Shown here in pieces: positions 44,522 to 54,058 of a stretch of DNA of 64,000 nucleotides. The stretch spans positions 3,144,001-3,208,000 of the forward strand of contig NZ_CP090960.1 in the NCBI RefSeq assembly GCF_021611515.1, written 5' to 3'. Below the pieces are notes generated by a model that saw only the letters and a list, made by a program, of their open reading frames with translations, made no database searches and was not told the origin of the DNA. Source of the DNA: Mariluticola halotolerans. GTDB taxonomy: Bacteria; Pseudomonadota; Alphaproteobacteria; Rhizobiales; Devosiaceae. Within the stretch, counting starts at the first letter, position 1. Each line of letters begins with the position of its first letter. The position numbers and the translations under genes are program-made.

Positions 44522-45702
44522 GCCGGTCGTTCACGATCAGGGACGTGCGCGTTCACACCGTGTCCAAAACCGTCAAGGGCGGCGATTATTTCAATCAGGG
44601 GCAGGGTGAGCACTGGCTGGTCGACAGTCAGATTTCCAACCCGATGTCGGGCTATGAGGCCTATCGTGATCGCCGTTCCTCCTGGGGGGTTGGTGTTCTG
44701 GGGTCGATCCTTGTCGAGATCGAAACAGAGGAAGGTGTGGTAGGGGTTGCCACCGGGACGGGTGGTCTGCCCGCCGCGTGGTTGATCCAGCATCATTTTG
44801 CCCGGTTTCTTGTGGGTGCGGATGCGCGCAATCTGAACAAGATCTGGGATCAGCTTTATCGCGCGTCATTGCCCTATGGGCGCAAAGGGCTGCCGATCAT
44901 GGCGATCAGTGCGGTCGATCTGGCTTTATGGGATTTGAACGGCAAGGTGCGCGGCGAACCCGTCTATAACCTGATCGGCGGATTGAGCCGTGACGAGATC
45001 TCGTTTTACTGCACCGGCCCCGCACCAGAGGCGATGCAGGCGCAAGGGTTTTGGGGCGCGAAAGTGCCGTTGCCGCACAGCCATTTCGAGGGCCGGGCCG
45101 GGCTGGAGAAAAATGTCGCCTTTCTGGCGGCGCATCGCGAAAAGGTCGGGCCCGATTTTCCGCTGATGGTTGATTGCTATATGTCGCTGACCGTGCCCTA
45201 TGCGATTGAACTTGCCGAGGCCTGCAGCCACCTTGATATTCATTGGTGGGAAGAGGTTCTAAGTCCTGAAGATATCGAGGGCTTTCGTCTGCTTAAACAA
45301 GCGCATCCACGGACCAAATGGACGACCGGTGAGCACGAGTATACGCGCTATGGTTTCCGCCGGCTGATTGAAGAGCGTTGCGTTGATATCCTGCAACCTG
45401 ATGTCATGTGGGTTGGCGGGCTGACCGAATTGCTCAAGATCGCGGCCCATGCCTCAGCCTATGATGCGCTGATCGTGCCGCATGGCAGCGGGCCTTATTC
45501 CCATCATTTTATCGCCAGCCAGCCCGGCGCTGCGTTTTGTGAATATGTCGCCTCCAGCCCGGACGGGCGTGCGATCGCACCGATCTTCGGGGCCCTGTTC
45601 GAAGGTGAGGATGTGCCGGTAAACGGTCGCCTGAAAATGACCGATGCACCAGGGTTTGGCATGCAGCTGGCAAACCGTGATATGTTGGAAAGCATAACGT
45701 AA
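44518..45702 (+). CDS. rhmD: L-rhamnonate dehydratase
   Basis: 394 residues, overlapping rhaM by ATGA. N-terminal GGDYFNQGQGEHWLVDSQISNPMSGY and SSWGVGVLGSILVEIET are strongly like the E. coli RhmD. Metal ligands Asp219, Glu245 and Glu272 (GEHEYT); catalytic His in PHGSGPYSHH (322, 329). It dehydrates L-rhamnonate to 2-keto-3-deoxy-L-rhamnonate. Last gene of the plus-strand arm. Confidence 0.92.
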   Translation: MSRSFTIRDVRVHTVSKTVKGGDYFNQGQGEHWLVDSQISNPMSGYEAYRDRRSSWGVGVLGSILVEIETEEGVVGVATGTGGLPAAWLIQHHFARFLVGADARNLNKIWDQLYRASLPYGRKGLPIMAISAVDLALWDLNGKVRGEPVYNLIGGLSRDEISFYCTGPAPEAMQAQGFWGAKVPLPHSHFEGRAGLEKNVAFLAAHREKVGPDFPLMVDCYMSLTVPYAIELAEACSHLDIHWWEEVLSPEDIEGFRLLKQAHPRTKWTTGEHEYTRYGFRRLIEERCVDILQPDVMWVGGLTELLKIAAHASAYDALIVPHGSGPYSHHFIASQPGAAFCEYVASSPDGRAIAPIFGALFEGEDVPVNGRLKMTDAPGFGMQLANRDMLESIT

Positions 45703-45838
45703 ACATCGGCCTGGATGCCCGATGTCTTGTCTTTGGACTTGACTTGTCGCACGGAACTTTTAGCTTGGTGACATGATTATCCGCGCGCAAATGAGCATTT
45801 TGATGCTGCAAAAAGGTCAGCCCGTCACCGGACGGTAG

Positions 45839-45880
45839 CCCGAAGCTCGGCATTTGCGCCTCCCGAGCTTCGGGAGGCGC
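45839..45880 (+). promoter_or_regulatory. Two mutually exclusive hairpins upstream of the Rnk-like gene
   Basis: Stem A pairs CCCGAAGCTCGG (45839-45850) with CCGAGCTTCGGG (45863-45874). Stem B pairs GCGCCTCCCGA (45856-45866) with TCGGGAGGCGC (45870-45880) across a GCT loop. Both are perfect and share bases, so only one can form. B is compact like a terminator, A like an antiterminator, but no U-run follows B. They lie between rhmD and the next gene. Nothing else is evident in the 272-base gap. Confidence 0.5.
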
Positions 45881-45974
45881 GTTCATGTTAGCACATGGAC
45901 CGTACCAAGCGCACAAGCCCCCAATAAAAATGTACTGCTGAGCCTTCGTGGCTGGCCTTGTGTTGTGTGACATC

Positions 45975-46382
45975 ATGTTGAATTCGTCTGCTCGTACCCT
46001 GCCTCTTCCCGACATTGTTGTGGGAAAAGATGATCATCTCAAACTTGTAGATCTGGTTGCTGCGGCAACCGGGGACACCGCTGCGGTTGGCCAGATGCTA
46101 TTGGCGGAGCTGGAGCGGGCGCAAATTGTGGCACAGGCCGATGTGCCTGATGACCGGGTGCGGGTTGGCTCAAAAGTCAGCTATATCACCAGTGAAGGAT
46201 TTGGCCGCAGCTTTCAGCTGGTCTTTCCTGACGATACCGACCTTGCCGGTGGCAAAGTGTCCATACTCACCCCGATGGGGGCGGCGCTGATCGGGTTGCG
46301 TGTGGGCCAGACCATCCCATGGAAAATGTCGGACAAGCGCGAACTCGCGCTGACCATTCGCGCGGTCAGCCAAGACGGTTGA
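45975..46382 (+). CDS. rnk: GreA/GreB C-terminal domain protein, Rnk-like
   Basis: 135 residues from ATG 45975. A short N-terminal helical part is followed by the FKBP-like GreA/B C-terminal domain (VRVGSKVSYITSEGFGRSFQLVFPDD, KVSILTPMGAALIGLRVGQTIPW). Rnk-type proteins bind RNA polymerase near the secondary channel and lack the long coiled coil of GreA. It is probably a housekeeping gene independent of the sugar locus. Confidence 0.8.
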   Translation: MLNSSARTLPLPDIVVGKDDHLKLVDLVAAATGDTAAVGQMLLAELERAQIVAQADVPDDRVRVGSKVSYITSEGFGRSFQLVFPDDTDLAGGKVSILTPMGAALIGLRVGQTIPWKMSDKRELALTIRAVSQDG

Positions 46383-46406
46383 ACCCCAAATCACCAACAC
46401 ACTTGA

Positions 46407-47834
<1,428 letters not shown>

Positions 47835-47840
47835 TAATGG

Positions 47841-47867
47841 CGGGCACACGCCTTGCGTGTGTGCCCG
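47841..47867. terminator. Terminator between gdhA and convergent deoR-type gene
   Basis: CGGGCACAC pairs with GTGTGCCCG around a nine-base loop, followed by TTCGTTTG on the plus strand. It begins seven bases after the gdhA stop and could serve both convergent genes. Confidence 0.65.
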
Positions 47868-47884
47868 TTCGTTTGCTGTCCGGG

Positions 47885-48700
47885 TCAGTCGGTTGAAACG
47901 ACCTTGATGTTTTGAAGTAATGCCGGATCTGTGAAGTGGCGTGCTGCATCACCATTGGTGATGAGGATGTCTATATTGTCCAGATGGGTTACCTGATGGG
48001 GCGCGTGACGGCGAAACTTGCCGTCATGAGCTACGAGTATTTTTTTGCGAGCATCTGGCAGGATCGCCCGGACCAGATCGACCTCGAGGGGGTCGAATTC
48101 CAGAATGGCGCCCTCTTCATCAATCGCACTGGCTCCAAGAATGGCCAGATCGAACTTGAAGCGCTGTCGGGTGTCGCTGGCAATGGTCAGCACCGCAGAG
48201 TCCTTGTTGCGCACATAGCCGCCATAAACATAGACGGTGGCATCGGTCTTGAGCGCACAACTATAGGCCACTTCAAGATTGGGGGTAGCCACCAGCACGC
48301 CGGGGTGGCGCAACAACACTTCATGAATGCTGTCGAAAGTGGTGCCGAGGCCTACGAAAATGGTGGCACCGCCGGTGATGAATTCGTCGAGGGCGGCGAC
48401 CAGTCTTGGCTTCACCCCCGTAAGAGTGCCGCGACGTTCGTCATAATCATGCCTGGCTACGCCCGGGGCTGCGAAAGCGCCGCCAAATCCTTTTTGCAGC
48501 AAGCCGCGATCCTGCAGAGTGCGCAAATCGCGGCGGATCGTTTGATGGGTCACATCGAAGCGTTGGGCGAGATCGGCAACGGAGGCTGCGCCATGCAGGC
48601 GCACGGCATCCAGAATGGCCTGATGCCGCTCGTTGGGGCGATGAGTGTCCGCTTTTGCCGGGGTTTCTGAATAGCCGCCGGGTTTCGAAATTCCACTCAT
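47885..48700 (-). CDS. DeoR/GlpR family transcriptional regulator
   Basis: 271 residues from 48700, whose ATG shares one base with the stop of the phosphatase gene. N-terminal HTH: RHQAILDAVRLHGAASVADLAQRFDVTHQTIRRDLRTLQDRGLL. C-terminal sugar-phosphate-sensing domain with FVGLGTTFDSIHEVL and LAILGASAIDEEGAILEFD. DeoR proteins usually sense phosphorylated sugars. Likely controls the flanking ABC genes via the palindromes at 50758-50821. Confidence 0.9.
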   Translation of the reverse strand: MSGISKPGGYSETPAKADTHRPNERHQAILDAVRLHGAASVADLAQRFDVTHQTIRRDLRTLQDRGLLQKGFGGAFAAPGVARHDYDERRGTLTGVKPRLVAALDEFITGGATIFVGLGTTFDSIHEVLLRHPGVLVATPNLEVAYSCALKTDATVYVYGGYVRNKDSAVLTIASDTRQRFKFDLAILGASAIDEEGAILEFDPLEVDLVRAILPDARKKILVAHDGKFRRHAPHQVTHLDNIDILITNGDAARHFTDPALLQNIKVVSTD

Positions 48701-49713
48701 CACAATTTTACGCCGAGATAGCTCCTGTCGTCGGTCAGAGCGATGTCGGTCGTTCCCTTCGTGCTCATATAGGCGGCGATCTTGTGCGGGTCTTCCGCCT
48801 CTACTTCCGCAAAGGCCTTCTCCCATGCGGTGACGCCAAATGTGTCACCAAGCTTGAAATAGCCGTCAGAGAATAGCTCAATCGTATGGACGTCAGCCAG
48901 TGCGTAAGTGCGGCTTTCCACGAAACGTGGTTCAACGGGGAACCCGTCCAGCCCGCCATAGCCGAGCACGCGGTCGGCAACGTTCTGGAAATTACCCTGA
49001 CCATAGGAAATGCCGTGTTCGATCAATTCGCGAAGTTCGACCTCGGGTACGTTCGATAAATGTGCGCTAGCGGCTTTGAAAGCACGCTCTTCAATGATTG
49101 CGATGATTTCGGGCTGTGCCGTTCTTTCACCGGTTTCCTGGTTGCGGGTGCCGCGCCATGTCAGCAGGCCGGCCAGCCGGTTGCGTTCTTCAAGGTCGAG
49201 GCCTTCGGCTTCAAAATAATGCCATGCTTCCCGGCGCAGAATGGCTGTAACGTCATCAAGGGGTTTGAGTACTTGAAGCGTGTCAGTGCCGTTGATGCGG
49301 ATGCCGCTGTCGCCAACGGCGATTACTTCCAGCCGGTCACCAATGATCAGCGCGGCCATGATGGTGCAGCCGCCGCGCAGTTTCCAGTCAGCTTCCACAG
49401 CGTCCAGCACCCCGTGACGGCGGTAGCCCTCTTTTATGCAATCGCTGAGATAGGTAATGAAAGCTTCCGGACCATTATAATACAGGTCGGATTGTTTCGG
49501 GTCCTGCTGTGCGAGCAGGAACAGTTCGGTGGCGCGCTTGACGGTGCGGGAGGCAAACTGGCCTGAGAGCATATCGTCATAGCGGGTGCCATTGCGGTCG
49601 GTTACGCCGTCGATGACGGCGTAACCGAGGCCTGGAAGGATAACCAGGCTGTCCTCGTTGGTCTGCGGCTGGCCAAATTTCTTGCCCAGCGTAAAGGCTT
49701 CAAGTTGCTTCAT
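48700..49713 (-). CDS. PP2C-type (PPM family) metal-dependent phosphatase
   Basis: 337 residues, cytosolic. All PPM metal-site motifs are present: NEDS with Asp21, VIDGVTD with Asp35, VGDSG with Asp135, FSDGY with Asp283, and DDRSY with Asp328/329. About 100 residues between the last-but-one motifs are extra. It is translationally coupled to the DeoR gene and follows the binding-protein gene by 41 bases, so it is a component of this transport locus rather than a stress-signalling phosphatase. No kinase, anti-sigma factor or STAS gene is near. Target unknown. Confidence 0.82.
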   Translation of the reverse strand: MKQLEAFTLGKKFGQPQTNEDSLVILPGLGYAVIDGVTDRNGTRYDDMLSGQFASRTVKRATELFLLAQQDPKQSDLYYNGPEAFITYLSDCIKEGYRRHGVLDAVEADWKLRGGCTIMAALIIGDRLEVIAVGDSGIRINGTDTLQVLKPLDDVTAILRREAWHYFEAEGLDLEERNRLAGLLTWRGTRNQETGERTAQPEIIAIIEERAFKAASAHLSNVPEVELRELIEHGISYGQGNFQNVADRVLGYGGLDGFPVEPRFVESRTYALADVHTIELFSDGYFKLGDTFGVTAWEKAFAEVEAEDPHKIAAYMSTKGTTDIALTDDRSYLGVKL

Positions 49714-49754
49714 TTATTTCGTCTCACAGACCGGAATTCGAGGTGTTTGCAGGC

Positions 49755-50744
49755 TTATTCGCCGATGGCTGCGCGCCATTTCTCAAGCACTGCCTCTGCG
49801 CCGCCAAACTCGCTGAGCGGTTTGACATTGACGAGGGTCAGATCCGAGAGATTGGGTGTGCCCGCCGGGCCTGCCACATCGAGCCGGACCGAACGGCGGC
49901 CGATTTCCTGAGCCAGGGTTTCCTGGGTGGATTTCGACATGGCCCAATCGATAAATGCCTTGCCGCCTTCAGGGTTCGGGCCATTCTTGACCAGTGCCAC
50001 GCCATCCGGGGTTGCCGCAGTGCCATCGGAAAGATGGACGATCGACATGGGCGCGCCGCCTTTGACATATTCAAGCGCATTGTCTTCGAGGGTGAGGCCC
50101 ATCCAGGTTTCGCCATCGGCGACATAGCGCGGTACGGCGCCGGAGCTGTCGGTGAAGACGAAGTTCTTGGCGATGGCTGCGTATTTATCCCAGCCTTCGT
50201 CGCCGCCAATAGTCAAAACCGTGGTCAGCTGCTGCATGGCCGAGCCTGAACCGTCGGCGCGGGCGGATGCGATCTTGTCATCCCATTTGGGATCGGCGAG
50301 ATCAGCCCATGTCTTGGGCGCGTCCTCGATGGGCAGCAGATCGGTGTTGACCGCGAGAACGTAAACAACGGCGGTGTAAGGCGTCCATGAATCATCGCGG
50401 ATGAACTGCGGGTCAACCTGGTCGAATTCCGGCGGCGTATACGGCTCAAGCAGGTCGCTCAATTCGGTCAGCTGGCTGCCCGAGATTGACCAGATGACAT
50501 CCGCTGCCGGATTGGCGGCTTCGGCCTGGGCGCGCTTGGCGACATCACCGGAGCCGAGTTTGACGACATCTGCCTTCAGGCCGGTTTCCTTTTCGAAAAT
50601 CGGCAGAAGCGTGTCGACGATGGATGATTTATGGGCGGTGTAGATCACAACGGACCCTTCCTGCGCCATGGCGAAGCCACTCAGGCTGGTGGACGCAATC
50701 AGCGCGCCGGCCAAGCCGAGAAATGTGCGTTTACGAATGCTCAT
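49755..50744 (-). CDS. ABC transporter binding protein of the FbpA/AfuA/PhnS type
   Basis: 329 residues with signal peptide MSIRKRTFLGLAGALIASTSLSGFAMAQ and start RBS AGGAGGG. Mature start VVIYTAHKSSIVDTLLPIFEKETGLKADVVKLGSGDVAKRAQAE is that of SBP_bac_6-type proteins. The C-terminal paired tyrosines that bind ferric iron in FbpA are not visible, which argues against iron. Hexose-phosphate (AfuA) or aminoethylphosphonate-type ligands are better options, given the DeoR and phosphatase genes. Divergent from its ATPase gene. Confidence 0.88.
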   Translation of the reverse strand: MSIRKRTFLGLAGALIASTSLSGFAMAQEGSVVIYTAHKSSIVDTLLPIFEKETGLKADVVKLGSGDVAKRAQAEAANPAADVIWSISGSQLTELSDLLEPYTPPEFDQVDPQFIRDDSWTPYTAVVYVLAVNTDLLPIEDAPKTWADLADPKWDDKIASARADGSGSAMQQLTTVLTIGGDEGWDKYAAIAKNFVFTDSSGAVPRYVADGETWMGLTLEDNALEYVKGGAPMSIVHLSDGTAATPDGVALVKNGPNPEGGKAFIDWAMSKSTQETLAQEIGRRSVRLDVAGPAGTPNLSDLTLVNVKPLSEFGGAEAVLEKWRAAIGE

Positions 50745-50757
50745 GAAGTCCCTCCTG

Positions 50758-50821
50758 TTCGTATTCGATCATTGTCGAACAAAATCATACTGTACCGCAT
50801 TCGCTATTGTTGCAATACGAA
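50758..50821. promoter_or_regulatory. Two 22-bp TTCG-N14-CGAA palindromes in a divergent promoter
   Basis: TTCG-N14-CGAA occurs at 50758-50779 and 50800-50821, exactly 42 bases apart start to start (about four helical turns). The first has an inner TTCGA/TCGAA pair. The second has TTCG then TATTG/CAATA around TTG. They lie between the binding-protein start (50744, minus) and ATPase start (50875, plus). TTCG/CGAA half-sites are known for DeoR/GlpR-type regulators, and the DeoR gene is at 47885. Confidence 0.65.
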
Positions 50822-50874
50822 AATCGTGTTTCTATTCGCACTCACTTCTGGGAAGGTTACGAGGGGGTCCCTTT

Positions 50875-51945
50875 ATGAGCTATCTGACAATTTCGGACGC
50901 AGTTAAGCAGTTCGGCCCAACGTTTACCGCGCTGGACGCGGTGTCAGTGGCTGTCGAACGTGGTGAGTTCTTTACGCTTTTGGGGCCGAGCGGTTGCGGC
51001 AAGACCACGCTGTTGCGGGCGATTGCGGGGTTCAACGATCTGACCTCGGGGTCGATCACGCTTGAGGGCGCCGACTTGCGACAGGTGCCGCCGCACAAGC
51101 GGGATATCGGCATGGTGTTCCAGGATTATGCGGTGTTTCCGCATTTGAGCGTTTTCGAAAATGTGGCGTTCGGACTCAAACCGCGCAAGGTGCCGGCGGC
51201 AGAGATCAAGAAGCGGGTGGGCGAGGCGCTGGACGCGGTGCGTCTGGGCGCTCTGGCTGACCGGTTGCCCTCTGCCATGTCAGGCGGGCAACAGCAGCGG
51301 ATCGGTCTGGCGCGCGCCATGGTGATCAACCCGCAATTGCTGCTGATGGATGAGCCGCTCTCCAATCTGGATGCGAAACTGCGTATCGAATTGCGCGAGG
51401 AAATCCGCGATATCCAGAAGCAGGTCAATATCGCCACTATTTATGTCACCCATGATCAGGAGGAGGCTCTGGCCATTTCCGACCGGATCTGCGTGATGAG
51501 TGCGGGCAAGATCGAGCAAATCGGCACACCGCAGGAGATTTACGGTAATCCGCAGACCGCGTTTGTGGCCAATTTCGTTGGTACGCTCAATACGCTCGCC
51601 GAGGGCGATGCCCTGACCAAGGTCCTCGCGAGCCTCAAGCTCAATGCGCCTGACGCTAAAAGCTGGTCGGTGCGGCCTGAGCGTTTGCAACTGGCGGCGG
51701 CCGGGCAGGCGGGCAACGCGCAGACTGCAAGTCTCAAGGGACGGGTCAATAAATATACCTATCTGGGCCGCGAGGCGCATGTGCTGGTCGATACCGATCT
51801 GGGGCCGATGATTATTCAATTGTCCAATCCGGGCATGAATGCCGATCATAATCCCGGTGCCGATGTCAGTGTTCTGGTCGACCGCGCCGTGATCATGGCG
51901 TTTGATGCGGATGGCAAGCGGGTTGCGACTGGAGGCCAGTCATGA
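50875..51945 (+). CDS. ABC transporter ATP-binding protein (FbpC/PotA-like, with TOBE domain)
   Basis: 356 residues from ATG 50875; a longer reading would cross the operators. Walker A GPSGCGKTT, signature MSGGQQQRIGLARAM, Walker B LLLMDEPLSNLD, and switch His in VTHDQEEA. The C-terminal 100 residues (SWSVRPERLQLAAAGQAG...KYTYLGREAHVLVDTDLG) form a TOBE domain that may bind a regulatory ligand. Coupled to the permease by ATGA. Confidence 0.9.
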   Translation: MSYLTISDAVKQFGPTFTALDAVSVAVERGEFFTLLGPSGCGKTTLLRAIAGFNDLTSGSITLEGADLRQVPPHKRDIGMVFQDYAVFPHLSVFENVAFGLKPRKVPAAEIKKRVGEALDAVRLGALADRLPSAMSGGQQQRIGLARAMVINPQLLLMDEPLSNLDAKLRIELREEIRDIQKQVNIATIYVTHDQEEALAISDRICVMSAGKIEQIGTPQEIYGNPQTAFVANFVGTLNTLAEGDALTKVLASLKLNAPDAKSWSVRPERLQLAAAGQAGNAQTASLKGRVNKYTYLGREAHVLVDTDLGPMIIQLSNPGMNADHNPGADVSVLVDRAVIMAFDADGKRVATGGQS

Positions 51946-53585
51946 TGCGGCGGTTTGATTTCTGGACCATTGTCACCATTCTCACCTGGGGCATGCTGGC
52001 GCTATTGCTGTTTGTGCCGGTCGGTACGGTTCTTTTATCCAGCTTTTTTGATCAGTCGGGCAATCTGACCGGTGGAAACTATCTCAAGTTCGTCAGCGAG
52101 CCCCGGTTCCGGCAGGCGTTTATCAACACACTGGTGGCCGGGTTCGGCGGGCTGGCGGGTGCCTTGCTGCTCGGGTCGATCATGGCGTTCTGCGTGTCGC
52201 GCTTTGTGATTGCCGGTGGGCGGTTCGTTTCGCTTCTGGCCATTCTGGCACTGGTGTCACCGCCGTTTATTGGCGCCTATTCCTGGATTGTGCTGTTCGG
52301 GGCTGGCGGACTGGTGCGCGGGGCGTTGCGGGATATCGGCATCAATATGCCGCCGATCTATGGCCTTGGCGGTATCCTCATTGTCTTCTCGTTGAAGTTT
52401 TATCCGTTCGTCTATCTGATGGTGTCGGGTGCCCTGGCAAATGTGAACCGTTCTTTGGAAGAAGCGGCGGAAGGGCTGGGCCTGACCCCGTGGCAGCGCA
52501 CCATGAAGATCTCTTTTCCGATGGTTTTCCCAGCCTTGTCGGCAGGTGGCCTTTTGGCGCTCATTCAGGCGATTGCTGATTTCGGCACGCCGCGTCTGCT
52601 CGGACGGGGTTATAATGTGCTGGCGACCGAAGCCTTCACGCTCTATTCGGCGGAAATCGGCTCCAATCTTTCCATGGCGACAACCATTTCGGTGGTGCTT
52701 ATCCTGGTGTCGATGGTGTTTGTGCTGCTGCAGCGCTGGGTTTCGCGGCGCAACGTTTATCACGGCAATATGATCAACAAGCCGATCAAGATCCAGCTCA
52801 AGGGCTGGCGGAACTGGCTGGCGCATTTTGCGGTCTATTTCATTGGTCTTTGCGGTGCTCTCCCGGTGATCATTTCGGTGATCTATTCATTCCGCAAAAC
52901 CAGTGGCCCGGTCTTCCAGAGCGGTTTCGCCCTGCAAAGCTATGAACGTATCCTGTTCAACCTTGGTGATGTGGTGCGCAATTCGCTGACCTTTTCGTTC
53001 TCGGCAGTCGCCCTGATCGTGGTAGTTGGCACGCTGGTCGGGGTGATGGTGGCGCGGCGGACAACGCTCAATACCTCGTTGCTCGATGGGGCCTTCATGA
53101 TCCCATACGTCATGCCGGGGATTGTTATCGGTATCGCCTTTATTGCCGCTTTTAATACCGGTCCGGTGGTATTGACCGGCACGGCGACCATTATCGTGCT
53201 GTCGATCTTCATCCGGCGTCTACCCTATACGGTGCGGACGACCGCCTCGGCGGTGCGCCAGATTTCGCCCAGTATGGAAGAGGCGGCGATCTCGCTCGGT
53301 TACAGTCCGATGCAGGCCTTCCTGCGGATTACCGTACCCTTGATTGTGCCGGGGATCATTGCCGGGGGCATGCTCAGCTTTGTCACCGCGATCAACGAAC
53401 TTTCTTCGTCGCTGGTGCTTTATGTCGGCAGCACGATGACCATGCCGGTGCGTATCTATCTGCTGATCCTTGATGGTGATTTCGGTACGGCCGCGGCGTT
53501 GTCCTCGATTCTGCTGCTTTTGAGTGGGATCGCGGTTTATATCGCTTTCCGCTTCATGGGCCGGAATGAGCAGGCCCTGCTTTAA
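51942..53585 (+). CDS. Fused two-domain ABC permease (FbpB/AfuB-like)
   Basis: 547 residues, about twelve membrane segments in two homologous halves. Each half carries an EAA loop: SLEEAAEGLGLTPWQRTMKISFPMVFP and SMEEAAISLGYSPMQAFLRITVPLIVP. A single polypeptide thus forms the whole channel, as in FbpB and AfuB. It completes the transporter with the divergent binding protein. Confidence 0.92.
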   Translation: MMRRFDFWTIVTILTWGMLALLLFVPVGTVLLSSFFDQSGNLTGGNYLKFVSEPRFRQAFINTLVAGFGGLAGALLLGSIMAFCVSRFVIAGGRFVSLLAILALVSPPFIGAYSWIVLFGAGGLVRGALRDIGINMPPIYGLGGILIVFSLKFYPFVYLMVSGALANVNRSLEEAAEGLGLTPWQRTMKISFPMVFPALSAGGLLALIQAIADFGTPRLLGRGYNVLATEAFTLYSAEIGSNLSMATTISVVLILVSMVFVLLQRWVSRRNVYHGNMINKPIKIQLKGWRNWLAHFAVYFIGLCGALPVIISVIYSFRKTSGPVFQSGFALQSYERILFNLGDVVRNSLTFSFSAVALIVVVGTLVGVMVARRTTLNTSLLDGAFMIPYVMPGIVIGIAFIAAFNTGPVVLTGTATIIVLSIFIRRLPYTVRTTASAVRQISPSMEEAAISLGYSPMQAFLRITVPLIVPGIIAGGMLSFVTAINELSSSLVLYVGSTMTMPVRIYLLILDGDFGTAAALSSILLLLSGIAVYIAFRFMGRNEQALL

Positions 53586-53596
53586 AAGCGCATTCT

Positions 53597-53659
53597 GGCA
53601 ATCGCGGTTTCAATGCCGCGATTGCCGTCCATGTCAAGACTTGCCTGGACATGGACGGC
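53597..53659. terminator. Two abutting perfect hairpins after the fused permease gene
   Basis: Hairpin 1: GGCAATCGCGG / CCGCGATTGCC with an 8-base loop (53597-53626). Hairpin 2: GCCGTCCATGTC / GACATGGACGGC with a 12-base loop (53624-53659). They share three bases. They begin 11 bases after the permease stop and may end transcription from either side, although no U-run is present. Confidence 0.6.
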
Positions 53660-53671
53660 CCGAGTATCGGT

Positions 53672-53785
53672 TTAGAGTTGGTCCAGGTTATTGATTTTGA
53701 GTTTCTTCGTCACCAGAATGCCGATGCTTCTTCTGGGGCCGGAGCCTTTGTTGCAAGCATGGTCGCGCGACAGCAGATCGCCCAT
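53672..53785 (-). CDS. Possible small protein of 37 residues
   Basis: A minus-strand frame begins at ATG 53785, with GCAGGAG just upstream, and ends at TAA 53672, directly before the double hairpin. The product begins MGDLLSRDHACNKGSGPRRS and is basic, with no membrane segment. I recognise no family. The ribosome site and the hairpin placement are the only support; it could be chance in the 285 bases between permease and riboswitch. Confidence 0.2.
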   Translation of the reverse strand: MGDLLSRDHACNKGSGPRRSIGILVTKKLKINNLDQL

Positions 53786-53869
53786 TTTCTCCTGCTTTTA
53801 ACTCCCTCTTGTCTTTGCCGTTTTTCGCTCCTATGTTCTGTCCGCTGGCTTCACCCGAGGCTGGCAGAC

Positions 53870-54012
53870 GTTCTCAGGGCGGGGTGAAATTCCCCACCGG
53901 CGGTATTTGCAAGTAATTGCATGAGCCCGCGAGCGCCCGTTCCGTTTGGAGCGGGGTCAGCAGACCCGGTTGGATTCCGGGGCCGACGGTTAAAGTCCGG
54001 ATGGAAGAGAAC
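53870..54012 (+). ncRNA. FMN riboswitch (RFN element)
   Basis: The conserved RFN core is complete: closing helix GTTCTC (53870-53875) with GAGAAC (54007-54012), AGGGCGGGGTGAAATTCCCC then ACCGGCGGTA, AGCCCGCGAGCG, the variable arm GGTCAGCAGACC, GGTTGGATTCCGGGGCCGACGG and TTAAAGTCCGGATG. It binds FMN and lowers expression of the rib genes that start about 90 bases downstream. Alternative helices at 54029-54058 form the probable expression platform. Confidence 0.97.
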
Positions 54013-54028
54013 AGGATGACAGAACACG

Positions 54029-54058
54029 TGCGCCTTCCCGACAGGGGAGGTGTGTCGG
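54029..54058 (+). promoter_or_regulatory. Riboswitch expression platform, alternative hairpins
   Basis: TGCGCCTTCCC (54029-54039) can pair with GGGGAGGTGTG (54044-54054, with G-U pairs), or CCGACA (54038-54043) with TGTCGG (54053-54058). The two are exclusive. There is no U-tract after either and ribD begins 46 bases later. How folding affects ribD is not clear from sequence alone. Confidence 0.45.

Noticed and set aside
49755-50744. Ferric iron-binding protein of the FbpA type
   Set aside because: General family match is real but the C-terminal paired tyrosines expected for iron are not seen and the neighbours (DeoR, phosphatase) do not suit iron uptake.
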